A stretch of DNA of 64,000 nucleotides from Natronosalvus hydrolyticus (GTDB lineage: Archaea; Halobacteriota; Halobacteria; Halobacteriales; Natrialbaceae), in NCBI GenBank assembly GCA_025517525.1, contig JAOPJZ010000003.1, forward strand, positions 62,001 to 126,000. Reading direction: 5' to 3'. The notes under the pieces were generated by a model, which saw only the letters and a program-made list of their open reading frames with translations, did no database searches and was not told the origin of the DNA. The translations under genes and the position numbers were made by a program. Positions 9,334 through 17,522 of the stretch are shown in pieces; position 1 is the stretch's first letter; each line of letters starts with the position of its first letter.

Positions 9334-10107
9334 ATGAAACGGACTGGTGGCCGTTCGAGCGGAATACGCGACCGTGATTCACGCAGCGGTTCGAGCAGTC
9401 GAGATACTGAGACAGCGACTGAGAGGGGTGCACTCGAGGTTGGCAAACTCTTCGTCGCCATCGGCGTACTCAGCGCGCTGGTGCTCGCGGGCGCGCTCGT
9501 CGGCCCGCAGGTACTGGCAACCGCAGAGAACATCACCGGAACCGGTGACGACGCACAGATTCCCGCCGCTGGCGACCGAAATCCCGAACTCACGGACCCC
9601 GACGACCCTGGTGAGACGACCTACCAGACTGATGAAGCGGTCGTCTCCTCCGATGCGGTCGAAGATCACATTCACGATATCGTCAACGAGAAGCGTGCCG
9701 AACACGGCCTCGAACCCCTTGAGTGGGACGGTACCGTTGCCTCAGTCTCACGCACTCACAGCTGGGATATGTACGAGACGGGCGAGTTCAGTCACATCAA
9801 TACCGACGGCGAGTCGCCACACGAACGCTTCCACGCAGTGGCCGACTACTGTCAGGTGTACGGCGAGAACATCGCCGAAACGAGCGTCGGCCAGCCCGTC
9901 GAACGGGCCTCAGACGGCGAGACCGTCGAACACCAGACGGCCGAAGAACTCGCCGGCGGTATCGTCGACCAGTGGATGAACTCCCCCGATCATCGCGCAG
10001 CCATCCTCGAGGAAGACGTCGACGGCTGGGACCGCGGTGGTGTCGGTATCTATATTTCCGACGAGGGACGAGTGTTCGCGACGCATAACTTCTGTACGCT
10101 CCGGTGA
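9334..10107 (+). CDS. CAP (SCP/PR-1) domain protein, membrane-anchored
   Basis: A 257-residue protein. The first 32 residues are Arg/Ser-rich and cytoplasmic-looking, one membrane segment follows (residues 38-60, FVAIGVLSALVLAGALVG), then an acidic linker and a CAP domain from about residue 110 (VEDHIHDIVNEKRAEHGLEPL). CAP signatures include the His of SRTHSWDM, SHINTDG, GENIAET, the His of SPDHRAAIL, and HNFC at the C-terminus. The domain should lie outside the cell. Biochemical functions of archaeal CAP proteins are unknown; cell-envelope or adhesion roles are guesses. Confidence 0.88.
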   Translation: MKRTGGRSSGIRDRDSRSGSSSRDTETATERGALEVGKLFVAIGVLSALVLAGALVGPQVLATAENITGTGDDAQIPAAGDRNPELTDPDDPGETTYQTDEAVVSSDAVEDHIHDIVNEKRAEHGLEPLEWDGTVASVSRTHSWDMYETGEFSHINTDGESPHERFHAVADYCQVYGENIAETSVGQPVERASDGETVEHQTAEELAGGIVDQWMNSPDHRAAILEEDVDGWDRGGVGIYISDEGRVFATHNFCTLR

Positions 10108-10185
10108 ACCGATCGTAGGCACGGCGATGTGTTGTTCACGCTTTGAATACTCTTACAGTGTCGAGTCCACGAGTATGACGTGAGT

Positions 10186-10989
10186 ATGTCGACACCGTCG
10201 GCACAGGAGATCCGCGAGGTCGGAATCTCGATCGCTCGGACGGCCAAAAACCGCGAAATCTCGTTTTTAGCGGCGAGCTTCGCGTACTACGCGTTCGTCT
10301 CGTTAATTCCGATGGTGATTCTCGCGCTTGCGCTGGGCTCGCTCATCGGTGGCCAGCAACTCGCTGAACGGCTCGTCGTTCTCGCCGGCGACTTCCTTCC
10401 ACAGGCTGGCGAAGACATCCTGATCGAGGCATTGATGACAGAGACTGGACGCACACAGGCAACGGTGGTCGCACTCCTCGTCTCGACGTGGGGTGCACTA
10501 AAAGTCGTCCGCGGGTTGAGTCTCGCGTTCGATCGGGTGTACGGAGCGGCCGGCAAGGATTCACTCCCCACCCAGATTCGTGACGGCATTACCGTCCTGT
10601 TAGCCGGAGTCCTCGCCCTGTTGTTGATGATCGTCCTCGGCATCGCGATCGGGTTGCTGGCTGAACACGTTCCATTTGGGAGACTCCTGAGCTGGCTCGG
10701 ACTGCTGTTCGGCCTCGTTCTCGTATTTATCCCCATCTACTACGTACTGCCGCCGATCGATGTCACTCCTGTCGAAATCCTCCCTGGCGTCATGTTTACC
10801 GCGACCGGCTGGGTCGTCCTCCAGTTCGGTTTTCAGGTGTACGCCGCAAACGCCGGTCAGTATCAGGCCTATGGCGTCCTCGGGGCGATCATCCTGTTCG
10901 TCACCTGGCTCTACTTCGCCGGCATCCTGTTGCTGCTGGGTGCCGTCATCAACGTCGTCCTCTCGAGGCCAGACCTCGCAGATGGATAG
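10186..10989 (+). CDS. YihY/BrkB-family membrane protein
   Basis: A 267-residue protein from ATG 10186 (GTG 10180 is possible). Six membrane segments and the family signatures are visible: FLAASFAYYAFVSLIPMVILAL near the N-terminus, the loop VRGLSLAFDRVYG, IYYVLPP in the centre, and QYQAYGVLGAIILFVTWLYFAG near the end. Family members are inner-membrane proteins of unsettled function, once called ribonuclease BN by mistake. A TATA-like run (tgaatac) lies near 10144. It stands alone between a CAP gene and an acidic protein gene. Confidence 0.9.
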   Translation: MSTPSAQEIREVGISIARTAKNREISFLAASFAYYAFVSLIPMVILALALGSLIGGQQLAERLVVLAGDFLPQAGEDILIEALMTETGRTQATVVALLVSTWGALKVVRGLSLAFDRVYGAAGKDSLPTQIRDGITVLLAGVLALLLMIVLGIAIGLLAEHVPFGRLLSWLGLLFGLVLVFIPIYYVLPPIDVTPVEILPGVMFTATGWVVLQFGFQVYAANAGQYQAYGVLGAIILFVTWLYFAGILLLLGAVINVVLSRPDLADG

Positions 10990-11094
10990 GAGTCGTTGGG
11001 CCCTCGAGACGTCCACGAATCGCCGGAAGGTGAAAAACTCGAGTCGGTACCGGACGGCGAAACCTTATTAGCATTCGTGCGCCAGACCGATTCA

Positions 11095-12042
11095 ATGAGC
11101 GACGACGAGTCCGTAACGGAGGGGGCAACCGACTCGCCCGACGAGGCCTCGGGGGAATCCACCGAAGACAGTGAGAAAGGCAAGACGGACGAACGCAAAC
11201 ATGATGGGCCCGGCGGCGGCCCAAAACGCGTCGTTTCGAAGACCAGCGTCGACGACATCCTCTCGTCGCTGAACGAAACGAAGCCGGATAGCAAACCGCA
11301 GGAATCCGCGCGCGTCACCCGCTCGAGTAGCGATGTTGAGCCATCGGTGGACGAGGAAGACACCTCGAGCGATGCGGGAGACACCGCCACGGAGACGGAC
11401 GACGCACCGGATGACGCCGGTGACGCTGACAGAACCGAGTTCCAGACCGTCGAGACCACGACAGGTGACGACTCGAGCGAAGAAGCTGATCCAGCGGCGG
11501 ACACAGTGGCCGACGATTCGCCCGAAGACGGACCGGCAGCCGCGCTCGAAGACGGACCGGCAGCCGTGCCCGAAGACGGACCGGCAGATACCACCGAACT
11601 TGATGGGACGCTCGAGGACGAGTCCGACGACGAAACCGACTCCCCTGATGACGGGCAAACGGTTGATACGGAACCAGTGCCGGGTACCGATCAGGAAACG
11701 GATGCCAGCGACAAGGAAACCGAGCCGACTATCGACGCCGACCTCACAGAACGCATCGAGAGCGGTTCGGTGACCGGCGCAGATGTCCGGGCCGCCGAGG
11801 CGGGTGACGGCCGGGAGAAAACGCCGGAGATCGACGAGATCGATCTCTCGCTCGACGACCTCGAGGCGACCACGTCCGCCTCGGCATCCACAGCCGAAAC
11901 GGACGCTGACGCGACAGGAAGTACGGATGGCCCGCTCGCATCGACAGGCGTGAAATCAGACGACGACACCGACAGGGAGGAGACTACAGATGAGGAGACC
12001 GGCGGTATCGTCGACAAGATTCGTGGCCTGTTCGGCCGATAA
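11095..12042 (+). CDS. Highly acidic low-complexity protein
   Basis: A 315-residue protein from ATG 11095; a TATA-like cttatta lies about 28 nt upstream, suggesting a leaderless mRNA. Most of the chain is Asp/Glu/Thr/Ser-rich and likely disordered. A 9-10-residue unit (variants of EDGPAA) is repeated three times near residue 150. The N-terminal segment RVVSKTSVDDILSSLNET and the C-terminal GIVDKIRGLFGR are the only parts that look ordered; the latter would make a short amphipathic helix, so peripheral membrane attachment is possible. No family recognised. CTCGAG use is as in the neighbours. Confidence 0.75.
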   Translation: MSDDESVTEGATDSPDEASGESTEDSEKGKTDERKHDGPGGGPKRVVSKTSVDDILSSLNETKPDSKPQESARVTRSSSDVEPSVDEEDTSSDAGDTATETDDAPDDAGDADRTEFQTVETTTGDDSSEEADPAADTVADDSPEDGPAAALEDGPAAVPEDGPADTTELDGTLEDESDDETDSPDDGQTVDTEPVPGTDQETDASDKETEPTIDADLTERIESGSVTGADVRAAEAGDGREKTPEIDEIDLSLDDLEATTSASASTAETDADATGSTDGPLASTGVKSDDDTDREETTDEETGGIVDKIRGLFGR

Positions 12043-12139
12043 CGGTCGTTGGCAATGTGATCTGCTGTATTCGAGTCGTCTTCCCTCGCTGTCTCCCACT
12101 CGGGTTCGTACACTGGTACGGTCCACTGTATCATTTAAG

Positions 12140-12172
12140 CGGTGATTGTCGACCTAATATGGGCAATCACCG
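12140..12172. terminator. Hairpin after the acidic-protein gene
   Basis: CGGTGATTG and CAATCACCG form a perfect 9-bp stem around a 15-nt loop. It lies about 100 bp after the acidic-protein gene, which faces tRNA-Val. There is no T-run on either side, so a terminator role is tentative. Confidence 0.3.
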
Positions 12173-12288
12173 GGAAGAGTCGACAGTAAACCGTATGAGA
12201 GGATTGTTCACACAGTGAAACGACTGACAGCCCACGACATTACCGACTCGATACTCGTTTGTCATCATCGCTCGAGAAACCGCCTGGC

Positions 12289-12316
12289 TGGGTTGGGGGT
12301 AGATTTGAACTACGCC
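12289..12316 (-). repeat. Partial copy of tRNA-Val 3' end
   Basis: The stretch beginning tgggttggggg and continuing tagatttgaacta repeats the 3' acceptor strand and T arm of the tRNA-Val gene 136 bp away (tgggttggggcagatttgaact) with a one-base insertion. The rest of the tRNA is missing. It may be an old integration scar or a duplicated tRNA fragment. Confidence 0.55.
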
Positions 12317-12424
12317 GAGACATGCTCGCTTCGCTCGCAGACCCTCGTTCTAATTCGAATCTCCGTCAACAATTACTGACGGATCGGCGACTCGCTCCGC
12401 TCGTCGGTATTGTTCCGTCAGAAA

Positions 12425-12499
12425 TGGGTTGGGGCAGATTTGAACTGCCGGTCTCCTCCATGTCAAGGAGGTGTCATAACCAGACTAGACCACCAACCC
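12425..12499 (-). tRNA. tRNA-Val (GAC)
   Basis: On the minus strand the acceptor GGGTTGG pairs with CCAACCC followed by discriminator A. The anticodon arm is CCTCC-TTGACAT-GGAGG with anticodon GAC, which reads GUC. The T arm GGCAG-TTCAAAT-CTGCC is intact. The CCA end is not encoded, as is usual in haloarchaea. No intron. Confidence 0.95.
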
Positions 12500-12680
12500 G
12501 GTTCGTGCGTGCTTTCGCGCTGCAACCAACCGTTGCCCGCCACCCTAATTGAAGGTTTCGAATCGGATGCTGTACGCGAGTGTCCACCACAGTCACCTCA
12601 TTCGTCGCATGGCTCCGACACGCTTAAGTCGATGTACTTGTTTGAACATCACAAGACAGAATCGTACATTGGTGTCCACT

Positions 12681-13697
12681 ATGCAATCTTACGTCGAACA
12701 CGTCACTGACGGCAACGATCTCACCCAGAAGGAGGCTCGAGCGGCCTCGAGCGCCATCTTCGAAACAGCCACACCGGCCCAGATCGGCGCGCTACTCGCC
12801 GCGTTACGAGCGAAGGGTGAAACGGAAGCAGAGATCGCCGGCTTCGCGGAAGGAATGCGCGATGCCGCCCGCACAATCGACCCGGACCGCTCACCGCTGG
12901 TCGACACCTGTGGCACCGGTGGCGACGACTACGATACCATCAACGTCTCGACGACGAGTGCCATCGTCGCCGCCGGCGCTGGTGTCCCCATCGCCAAACA
13001 CGGAAACTACTCCGTCTCGTCGTCTTCGGGGAGCGCAGACGTTCTCGAAGAGGTCGGCGTCACCGTCGACGCCGAACCCCCGGCCGTCGAGCAGGCAATC
13101 GAAACCGACGGCATTGGCTTCATGCTCGCGCCCGTGTTCCACCCCGCGATGAAAGCCGTCATCGGCCCCCGAAAGGAACTCGGTATGCGAACGATTTTCA
13201 ACGTCCTCGGACCGCTGACAAACCCCGCGGGTGCCGATGCCCAGGTCGTCGGCGTTTACGACCCCGAACTGGTTCCAGTCCTCGCGCGTGCACTCGCCCG
13301 GATGGACGTCGACCGCGCACTCGTCGTCCACGGTGACGGCACCGACGAAATCGCGATCCACGGCGAAACACAGGTCGCCGAAGTCGATGGCGATGCCGTC
13401 GAAACCTATACCCTCGAACCCGAAGATCTCGGCCTCGAGCGAGCCTCCATCGACGCGATTGCCGGCGGTACCCCAGCCGAGAACGCCGCCGACATGCGCG
13501 GTATCGTCGAGGGCGACCTCGAGGGGCCAAAGCGTGATGTCATCCTGGCCAACGCTGGTGCCGCACTCTACGTTGGCGGGGAAGCCACCTCTCTCGGGGC
13601 GGGAGCCGACATGGCGCTCGAAGCGGTCAGGTCGGGCGATGCGAGTGCGACCCTCGAGCGACTCTGTGCGGGCACGACCGATACGGTGAGCCGATGA
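12681..13697 (+). CDS. trpD: Anthranilate phosphoribosyltransferase
   Basis: Transfers the phosphoribosyl group of PRPP to anthranilate, the second step of the tryptophan branch. The 338-residue protein starts at ATG 12681; the open frame reaches further back but begins inside non-coding sequence. The helical N-terminal domain (LTQKEARAASSAIFE) is followed by the PRPP loop DTCGTGGDDYDTINVST, the anthranilate-site segment KHGNYSVSSSSGSADVLE, and NVLGPLTNPAGA. It is the first gene of trpDFEG; the next start (ATGA at 13694) overlaps its stop. Confidence 0.97.
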   Translation: MQSYVEHVTDGNDLTQKEARAASSAIFETATPAQIGALLAALRAKGETEAEIAGFAEGMRDAARTIDPDRSPLVDTCGTGGDDYDTINVSTTSAIVAAGAGVPIAKHGNYSVSSSSGSADVLEEVGVTVDAEPPAVEQAIETDGIGFMLAPVFHPAMKAVIGPRKELGMRTIFNVLGPLTNPAGADAQVVGVYDPELVPVLARALARMDVDRALVVHGDGTDEIAIHGETQVAEVDGDAVETYTLEPEDLGLERASIDAIAGGTPAENAADMRGIVEGDLEGPKRDVILANAGAALYVGGEATSLGAGADMALEAVRSGDASATLERLCAGTTDTVSR

Positions 13698-14374
13698 CCC
13701 GGGTGAAACTCTGTGGCATCACCCGTCAGGATGACCTCGAGGCCGCCGTCGAAGCAGGCGCAGACGCCATCGGCATCGTCTGTGACGTGACCGTGGATAC
13801 CCCGCGAGAGGTTACCGCCGAGCGGGCGGCTGAACTCGTGGCTGCAACACCGCCGCTGGTCACGACGGTGCTCGTGACGATGCCGTCGGGACCGGAACGA
13901 GCGATCGAACTCGTGGAGGCGGTCGAGCCCGACGCCATTCAGGTTCACGGCGGAATGCGTCCCGGCGACCTTGCCTATCTCCGCGCGAAATCGAACACGA
14001 ACGTGTTCCTCGCCGTCGACGCCGACGACGTCGCTACGGCCGACCTCTACGACGACATCGCCGACGCACTGGTCGTCGACTCCGTCGACGAATCCGGGGC
14101 TGGCGGCACCGGCGAAACCCACGACTGGACACAAACGCGAGCGGCCATTTCCACCCTCGAGTCACCCGTCTTGCTCGCCGGCGGCCTGACCCCCGAAAAC
14201 GTCGCCGAAGCGATTCGAACCGTCGACCCGTTCGCCGTCGACGTCTCGAGCGGTATCGAAGCCGAACCGGGCCGGAAAGACCACGACGCGCTGACCCGGT
14301 TTGTCACCAGCGCACGCCACGCCAGCAAACGGACCGACTCGTCGGTCGACGACCGACGTGCGATAGAATCCTGA
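13694..14374 (+). CDS. trpF: Phosphoribosylanthranilate isomerase
   Basis: Amadori rearrangement of phosphoribosylanthranilate to CdRP, third step of the tryptophan branch. A 226-residue TIM barrel: VKLCGITRQDDLEAAVEAGADAIG at the start carries the catalytic Cys, IQVHGG and FLAVDADD lie centrally (general acid Asp), and LLAGGLTPENVAEAI and VDVSSGIEAEPGRKD form the phosphate-binding end. The overlap of four bases with trpD implies translational coupling. The C-terminal 20 residues are an extra basic tail. Confidence 0.97.
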   Translation: MTRVKLCGITRQDDLEAAVEAGADAIGIVCDVTVDTPREVTAERAAELVAATPPLVTTVLVTMPSGPERAIELVEAVEPDAIQVHGGMRPGDLAYLRAKSNTNVFLAVDADDVATADLYDDIADALVVDSVDESGAGGTGETHDWTQTRAAISTLESPVLLAGGLTPENVAEAIRTVDPFAVDVSSGIEAEPGRKDHDALTRFVTSARHASKRTDSSVDDRRAIES

Positions 14375-14393
14375 CCCCTTTCGAACTACCGAT

Positions 14394-16115
14394 ATGACTG
14401 ACCACCTCTCACCACCCACCTCATCGGCACCCGCTTCGGCCCCGGCGCTCGATCTCAAGCGAGAACAGTTTCGAACGTATGCCGACGAAACTGACCGACA
14501 GCACCGTCCGGCCGTTATCCGGGTCGAAGCAACGCTCGACGTCGAGACGACGCCGCTGAGCGCCTATGCCGCGCTCACGGGGCGAAACGACACCGAGACG
14601 GCCGAGCGGTCATCCTACGCGTTTTTACTCGAGAGCGCCGGCAAAACCGCCTCGAGCGACCCCGATGGCGCGTTTCGCCCGAACTCGAGCAGTACCGACC
14701 GTCACGCCCGATTTTCGTACGTCGGCTACGACCCCGAAGCCGTCGTCACCGTCGATCCCAACGGTACGACAGTCGAGACGTTCGCTGACTCGGTCCCGAT
14801 CAATGCGCCCAACGTGAGCGACGACATCGACACCCTCGACGTCCTCCGCGAAGCGCTCCCCAACGTGCGCCTCGAGAACATGCCTGAACGCGACCGCCAG
14901 CATCTCGAGGGAGGTCTCGTCGGCTTTCTCGCCTACGACGCGGTCTATGATCTCTGGCTCGAGGAAGTCGGCCTCGAGCGCCCCGACTCCCGGTTCCCGG
15001 ACGCCCAGTTCGTCCTGACGACGAAAACGCTCGTCTTCGACGACAACGACGACTCGCTGTCGCTCGTCTTCACGCCCATCGTCGGGGCGGACGACGACCC
15101 GGACACAGTCTACGACGACCTGCTGGCGGAGGCAGCGGCCGTTCGCGAGACGCTCGAGTCGGCCGACACGCTCGAAACCGACGGCTTCGTTCGACACAGC
15201 GAGACGGCTGGCCCGCAGGCCGCATACGAGGACGCCGTTCGGCGCGCCAAAGAACACGTCCTCGATGGCGACATCTATCAGGGCGTCATCTCCCGACGGC
15301 GCGAAATCGCCGGCGAGATCGACCCGCTCGGCTTTTACGAGTCGATGCGGGCGGTCAACCCGTCGCCGTACATGTATCTCCTCGAGCACGACGATCTGAC
15401 CGTCGTGGGCGCGAGCCCCGAGACGCTCATCTCCGTCCGGGGCCGAAAGATCATGTCGAATCCGATCGCCGGCACCTGCAAGCGTGGCTCGAGCCCCGTC
15501 GAGGACCGCCGGTTGGCGGGCGAGATGCTCGCGGACGCGAAAGAGCGAGCCGAGCACACGATGCTAGTCGATCTGGCCCGAAACGACGTCCGCCGGGTGG
15601 CCGAACCCGGTTCGGTTCGCGTCGACGAGTTCATGAACGTGCTCAAATACAGCCACGTCCAGCACATCGAGTCCACGGTGACCGGGCAGCTGCGAACCGG
15701 CGAGGACGATGAGGAACGAACTGGGACCGAACCGTCGTGTGACGCATTCGACGCAACGCGTGCGGCGTTCCCGGCGGGGACCCTTTCCGGTGCGCCGAAA
15801 GTGCGAGCGATGGAGATCATCGACGTCCTCGAGGACGAACCCCGTGGGTTGTACGGTGGCGGCGTCGGCTACTATTCCTGGACGGGCGACGCCGACTTCG
15901 CCATCGTCATCAGAACCGCAACGGTCGAAGACGGCGCGTCCCCAGCTGTCTCCTGTGGAGCGGACGAGCAACTCATCACCGTGCGCGCGGGTGCCGGCCT
16001 CGTCGCCGACAGCGACCCCACCGCGGAGTACGACGAGACCGAACAGAAGATGGGGGGCGTGCTGGATGCCCTCGAGCGAATCGAAACTGGCGAAGGTACG
16101 GAGGGGGATCAATGA
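14394..16115 (+). CDS. trpE: Anthranilate synthase component I
   Basis: Makes anthranilate from chorismate with ammonia supplied by TrpG. The 573-residue protein has an N-terminal domain with SYAFLLESAGK, the LLES motif that binds the feedback inhibitor tryptophan, then the chorismate-binding core: GDIYQGVISRRREI, NPSPYMYLLEHDD, GASPETLISV, NPIAGTCKRG, RAEHTMLVDLARNDVRRV and GTLSGAPKVRAMEIID. It is 20 bp after trpF and overlaps trpG by four bases. Length is slightly above the family norm because of a loop near residues 440-455. Confidence 0.97.
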   Translation: MTDHLSPPTSSAPASAPALDLKREQFRTYADETDRQHRPAVIRVEATLDVETTPLSAYAALTGRNDTETAERSSYAFLLESAGKTASSDPDGAFRPNSSSTDRHARFSYVGYDPEAVVTVDPNGTTVETFADSVPINAPNVSDDIDTLDVLREALPNVRLENMPERDRQHLEGGLVGFLAYDAVYDLWLEEVGLERPDSRFPDAQFVLTTKTLVFDDNDDSLSLVFTPIVGADDDPDTVYDDLLAEAAAVRETLESADTLETDGFVRHSETAGPQAAYEDAVRRAKEHVLDGDIYQGVISRRREIAGEIDPLGFYESMRAVNPSPYMYLLEHDDLTVVGASPETLISVRGRKIMSNPIAGTCKRGSSPVEDRRLAGEMLADAKERAEHTMLVDLARNDVRRVAEPGSVRVDEFMNVLKYSHVQHIESTVTGQLRTGEDDEERTGTEPSCDAFDATRAAFPAGTLSGAPKVRAMEIIDVLEDEPRGLYGGGVGYYSWTGDADFAIVIRTATVEDGASPAVSCGADEQLITVRAGAGLVADSDPTAEYDETEQKMGGVLDALERIETGEGTEGDQ

Positions 16116-16780
16116 GCGAGGCTGCCACGGGGGAATCGGCCATCGAGGAGGACCGACCCCACGTCCTGTTTATCGACAACTTCGACTCGTTCACGTACAA
16201 TCTGGTCGAGTACGTCAGCGAACACGCCGAGACGACGGTGTTGAAGAACACGGCTTCGCTCGAGGCAGTTCGCGAGGTCGACCCCGACGCGATCATCATC
16301 AGCCCCGGCCCCGGCCACCCGAAAAACGCGCGCGACGTCGGCGTCACCATGGACGTCCTCACCGAACTCTCGCCCACGATACCGACACTGGGGGTGTGTC
16401 TGGGCCTCGAGGCCGCCGTCTACGCATTCGGCGGGACGGTCGGGCGTGCCCCATCCCCAATCCACGGTAAAGCTTCGCCTATCGATCACGACGGCACGGG
16501 CGTGTTCGCCGGCCTCGAGCAAGGGTTTCAGGCAGGGCGATACCACTCGCTGGTCGCCACCGAGGTACCCGACTGCCTCGAGGTGACGGCAACGGCAGTC
16601 CACGCCAGCGGGAGCGCAGATTCCGATGGTAAAGTGGGTGAGTCTGCATGCGACGAAACGCTCGTCATGGGCGTTCGACACACGGACTACCCGCTCGAGT
16701 GCGTCCAGTTCCATCCCGAAAGCGTGCTCACGGCCGTCGGTCACGACGTCATCGAAAATTTCCTCGAAAAGTGCCAGTAG
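16112..16780 (+). CDS. trpG: Anthranilate synthase component II (glutamine amidotransferase)
   Basis: Supplies ammonia from glutamine to TrpE. A 222-residue class I GATase: VLFIDNFDSFTYNLVEYV at the start, PGPGHPKNARDVG, the nucleophile in LGVCLGLEAAV, SPIHGKASPI and the catalytic His-Glu of QFHPESVLT. The nucleophile loop is CLGLE instead of the usual CLGHQ; the nucleophile, His and Glu of the triad are all kept, so it is probably active. Last gene of the trpDFEG operon. Confidence 0.96.
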   Translation: MSEAATGESAIEEDRPHVLFIDNFDSFTYNLVEYVSEHAETTVLKNTASLEAVREVDPDAIIISPGPGHPKNARDVGVTMDVLTELSPTIPTLGVCLGLEAAVYAFGGTVGRAPSPIHGKASPIDHDGTGVFAGLEQGFQAGRYHSLVATEVPDCLEVTATAVHASGSADSDGKVGESACDETLVMGVRHTDYPLECVQFHPESVLTAVGHDVIENFLEKCQ

Positions 16781-16852
16781 CAGTGTGTCAGTCGCCGCTC
16801 TCAGTTTCGTCGCGTGTTCGAAATCGATACAAAAGTTGAACGCCGGCCGTCG

Positions 16853-17026
16853 CTAAATAATCCCGAGGTAGCCCACGGTGTAAATGCCGGCGAGAACCAC
16901 CGCGGCGACCAATCCGACGCGGATGGCGATTTTGATAGCGAATCTAACTGCGGTTATCGCGACGGCGATGAGGGCCAGTGCTGCAAGCGCCATCAGAATT
17001 GGTGAACCTGTGATCGGATCGAGCAT
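16853..17026 (-). CDS. Small membrane protein, 57 residues
   Basis: Starts MLDPITGSPILMALAALALI, continues through two hydrophobic segments split by a short basic stretch (VRFAIKIAIRVG), and ends TVGYLGII. Total 57 residues from ATG 17026. An aactatta TATA-like box lies about 30 nt before the ATG, as expected for a leaderless haloarchaeal gene. It is convergent with trpG. The protein looks like a conserved haloarchaeal small membrane protein, but I cannot name a family; coding is supported by the clean frame, promoter and amphipathic pattern. Confidence 0.7.
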   Translation of the reverse strand: MLDPITGSPILMALAALALIAVAITAVRFAIKIAIRVGLVAAVVLAGIYTVGYLGII

Positions 17027-17447
17027 AGCTTGTCTGGCGCACTCAACCTACCTAATAGTTCCGGATATCGTGACAATCAACAAACACTGAGCCTCGAGAG
17101 CGTGACCGGAGCGATTCGGGTCAGATGACAACCAGGCGCTGTTTGTTACAGGCAACTGATCGGAGACACGCCCAAGTGTACGCATACCGTAGAGATAATG
17201 ATGAAGATAGAAGCGGTAAATCCGACCGCCAGCATGGGTGTCCATCCGCCGAGAGACTACTTTCGGTCTGCTCTGAAAATCATTAAGACCATCGCGTGTA
17301 TAGTCACTGTTAGCCGCGGAGACGGCCACTTCGGCCGCCCCACACTCACCCGCGACTCGCGAGTGACTTCTGCACAACTAATATGGTCCTAATGCAAGTC
17401 AGATAGATTTATACCTCTGGATGAATACCAAACCGTCGTCACTAATC
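17027..17447. other. Intergenic region before nrdJ
   Basis: About 420 bp without a convincing gene. A GC-rich inverted repeat (ggcggcc-type, agacggccacttcggccg) lies near 17318-17336, and a TATA-like tttata lies at 17408-17413 before the upstream ORF and nrdJ. I see no cobalamin-riboswitch-like structure. Confidence 0.5.
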
Positions 17448-17522
17448 ATGGAACGGAACATTCGATTCGGTTCGAAAATCGCCAGCCGAAGACGCTGTGC
17501 GGTCGAGGTGTCGCGCGCATGA
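17448..17522 (+). CDS. Possible 24-residue upstream ORF of nrdJ
   Basis: ATG 17448 opens a frame of 24 codons (MERNIRFGSKIASRRRCAVE at its start) whose TGA overlaps the nrdJ ATG as ATGA. A TATA-like box at 17408-17413 would place the transcript start near 17435-17440, a few bases before this ATG. An in-frame ATG at 17421 would give 33 residues but lies too close to the box. The peptide is very basic, unlike normal haloarchaeal proteins, so it may be a leader peptide that couples or attenuates nrdJ translation. Confidence 0.4.
   Translation: MERNIRFGSKIASRRRCAVEVSRA

Noticed and set aside
12259-12552. 97-codon plus-strand frame
   Set aside because: It runs across the tRNA fragment and antisense to tRNA-Val; the apparent sequence comes from tRNA-like DNA.
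17027-17447. Cobalamin riboswitch before nrdJ
   Set aside because: Searched because NrdJ needs B12, but no B12-box-like conserved core or suitable fold was visible; the same holds for 55548-55758 before the cob operon.
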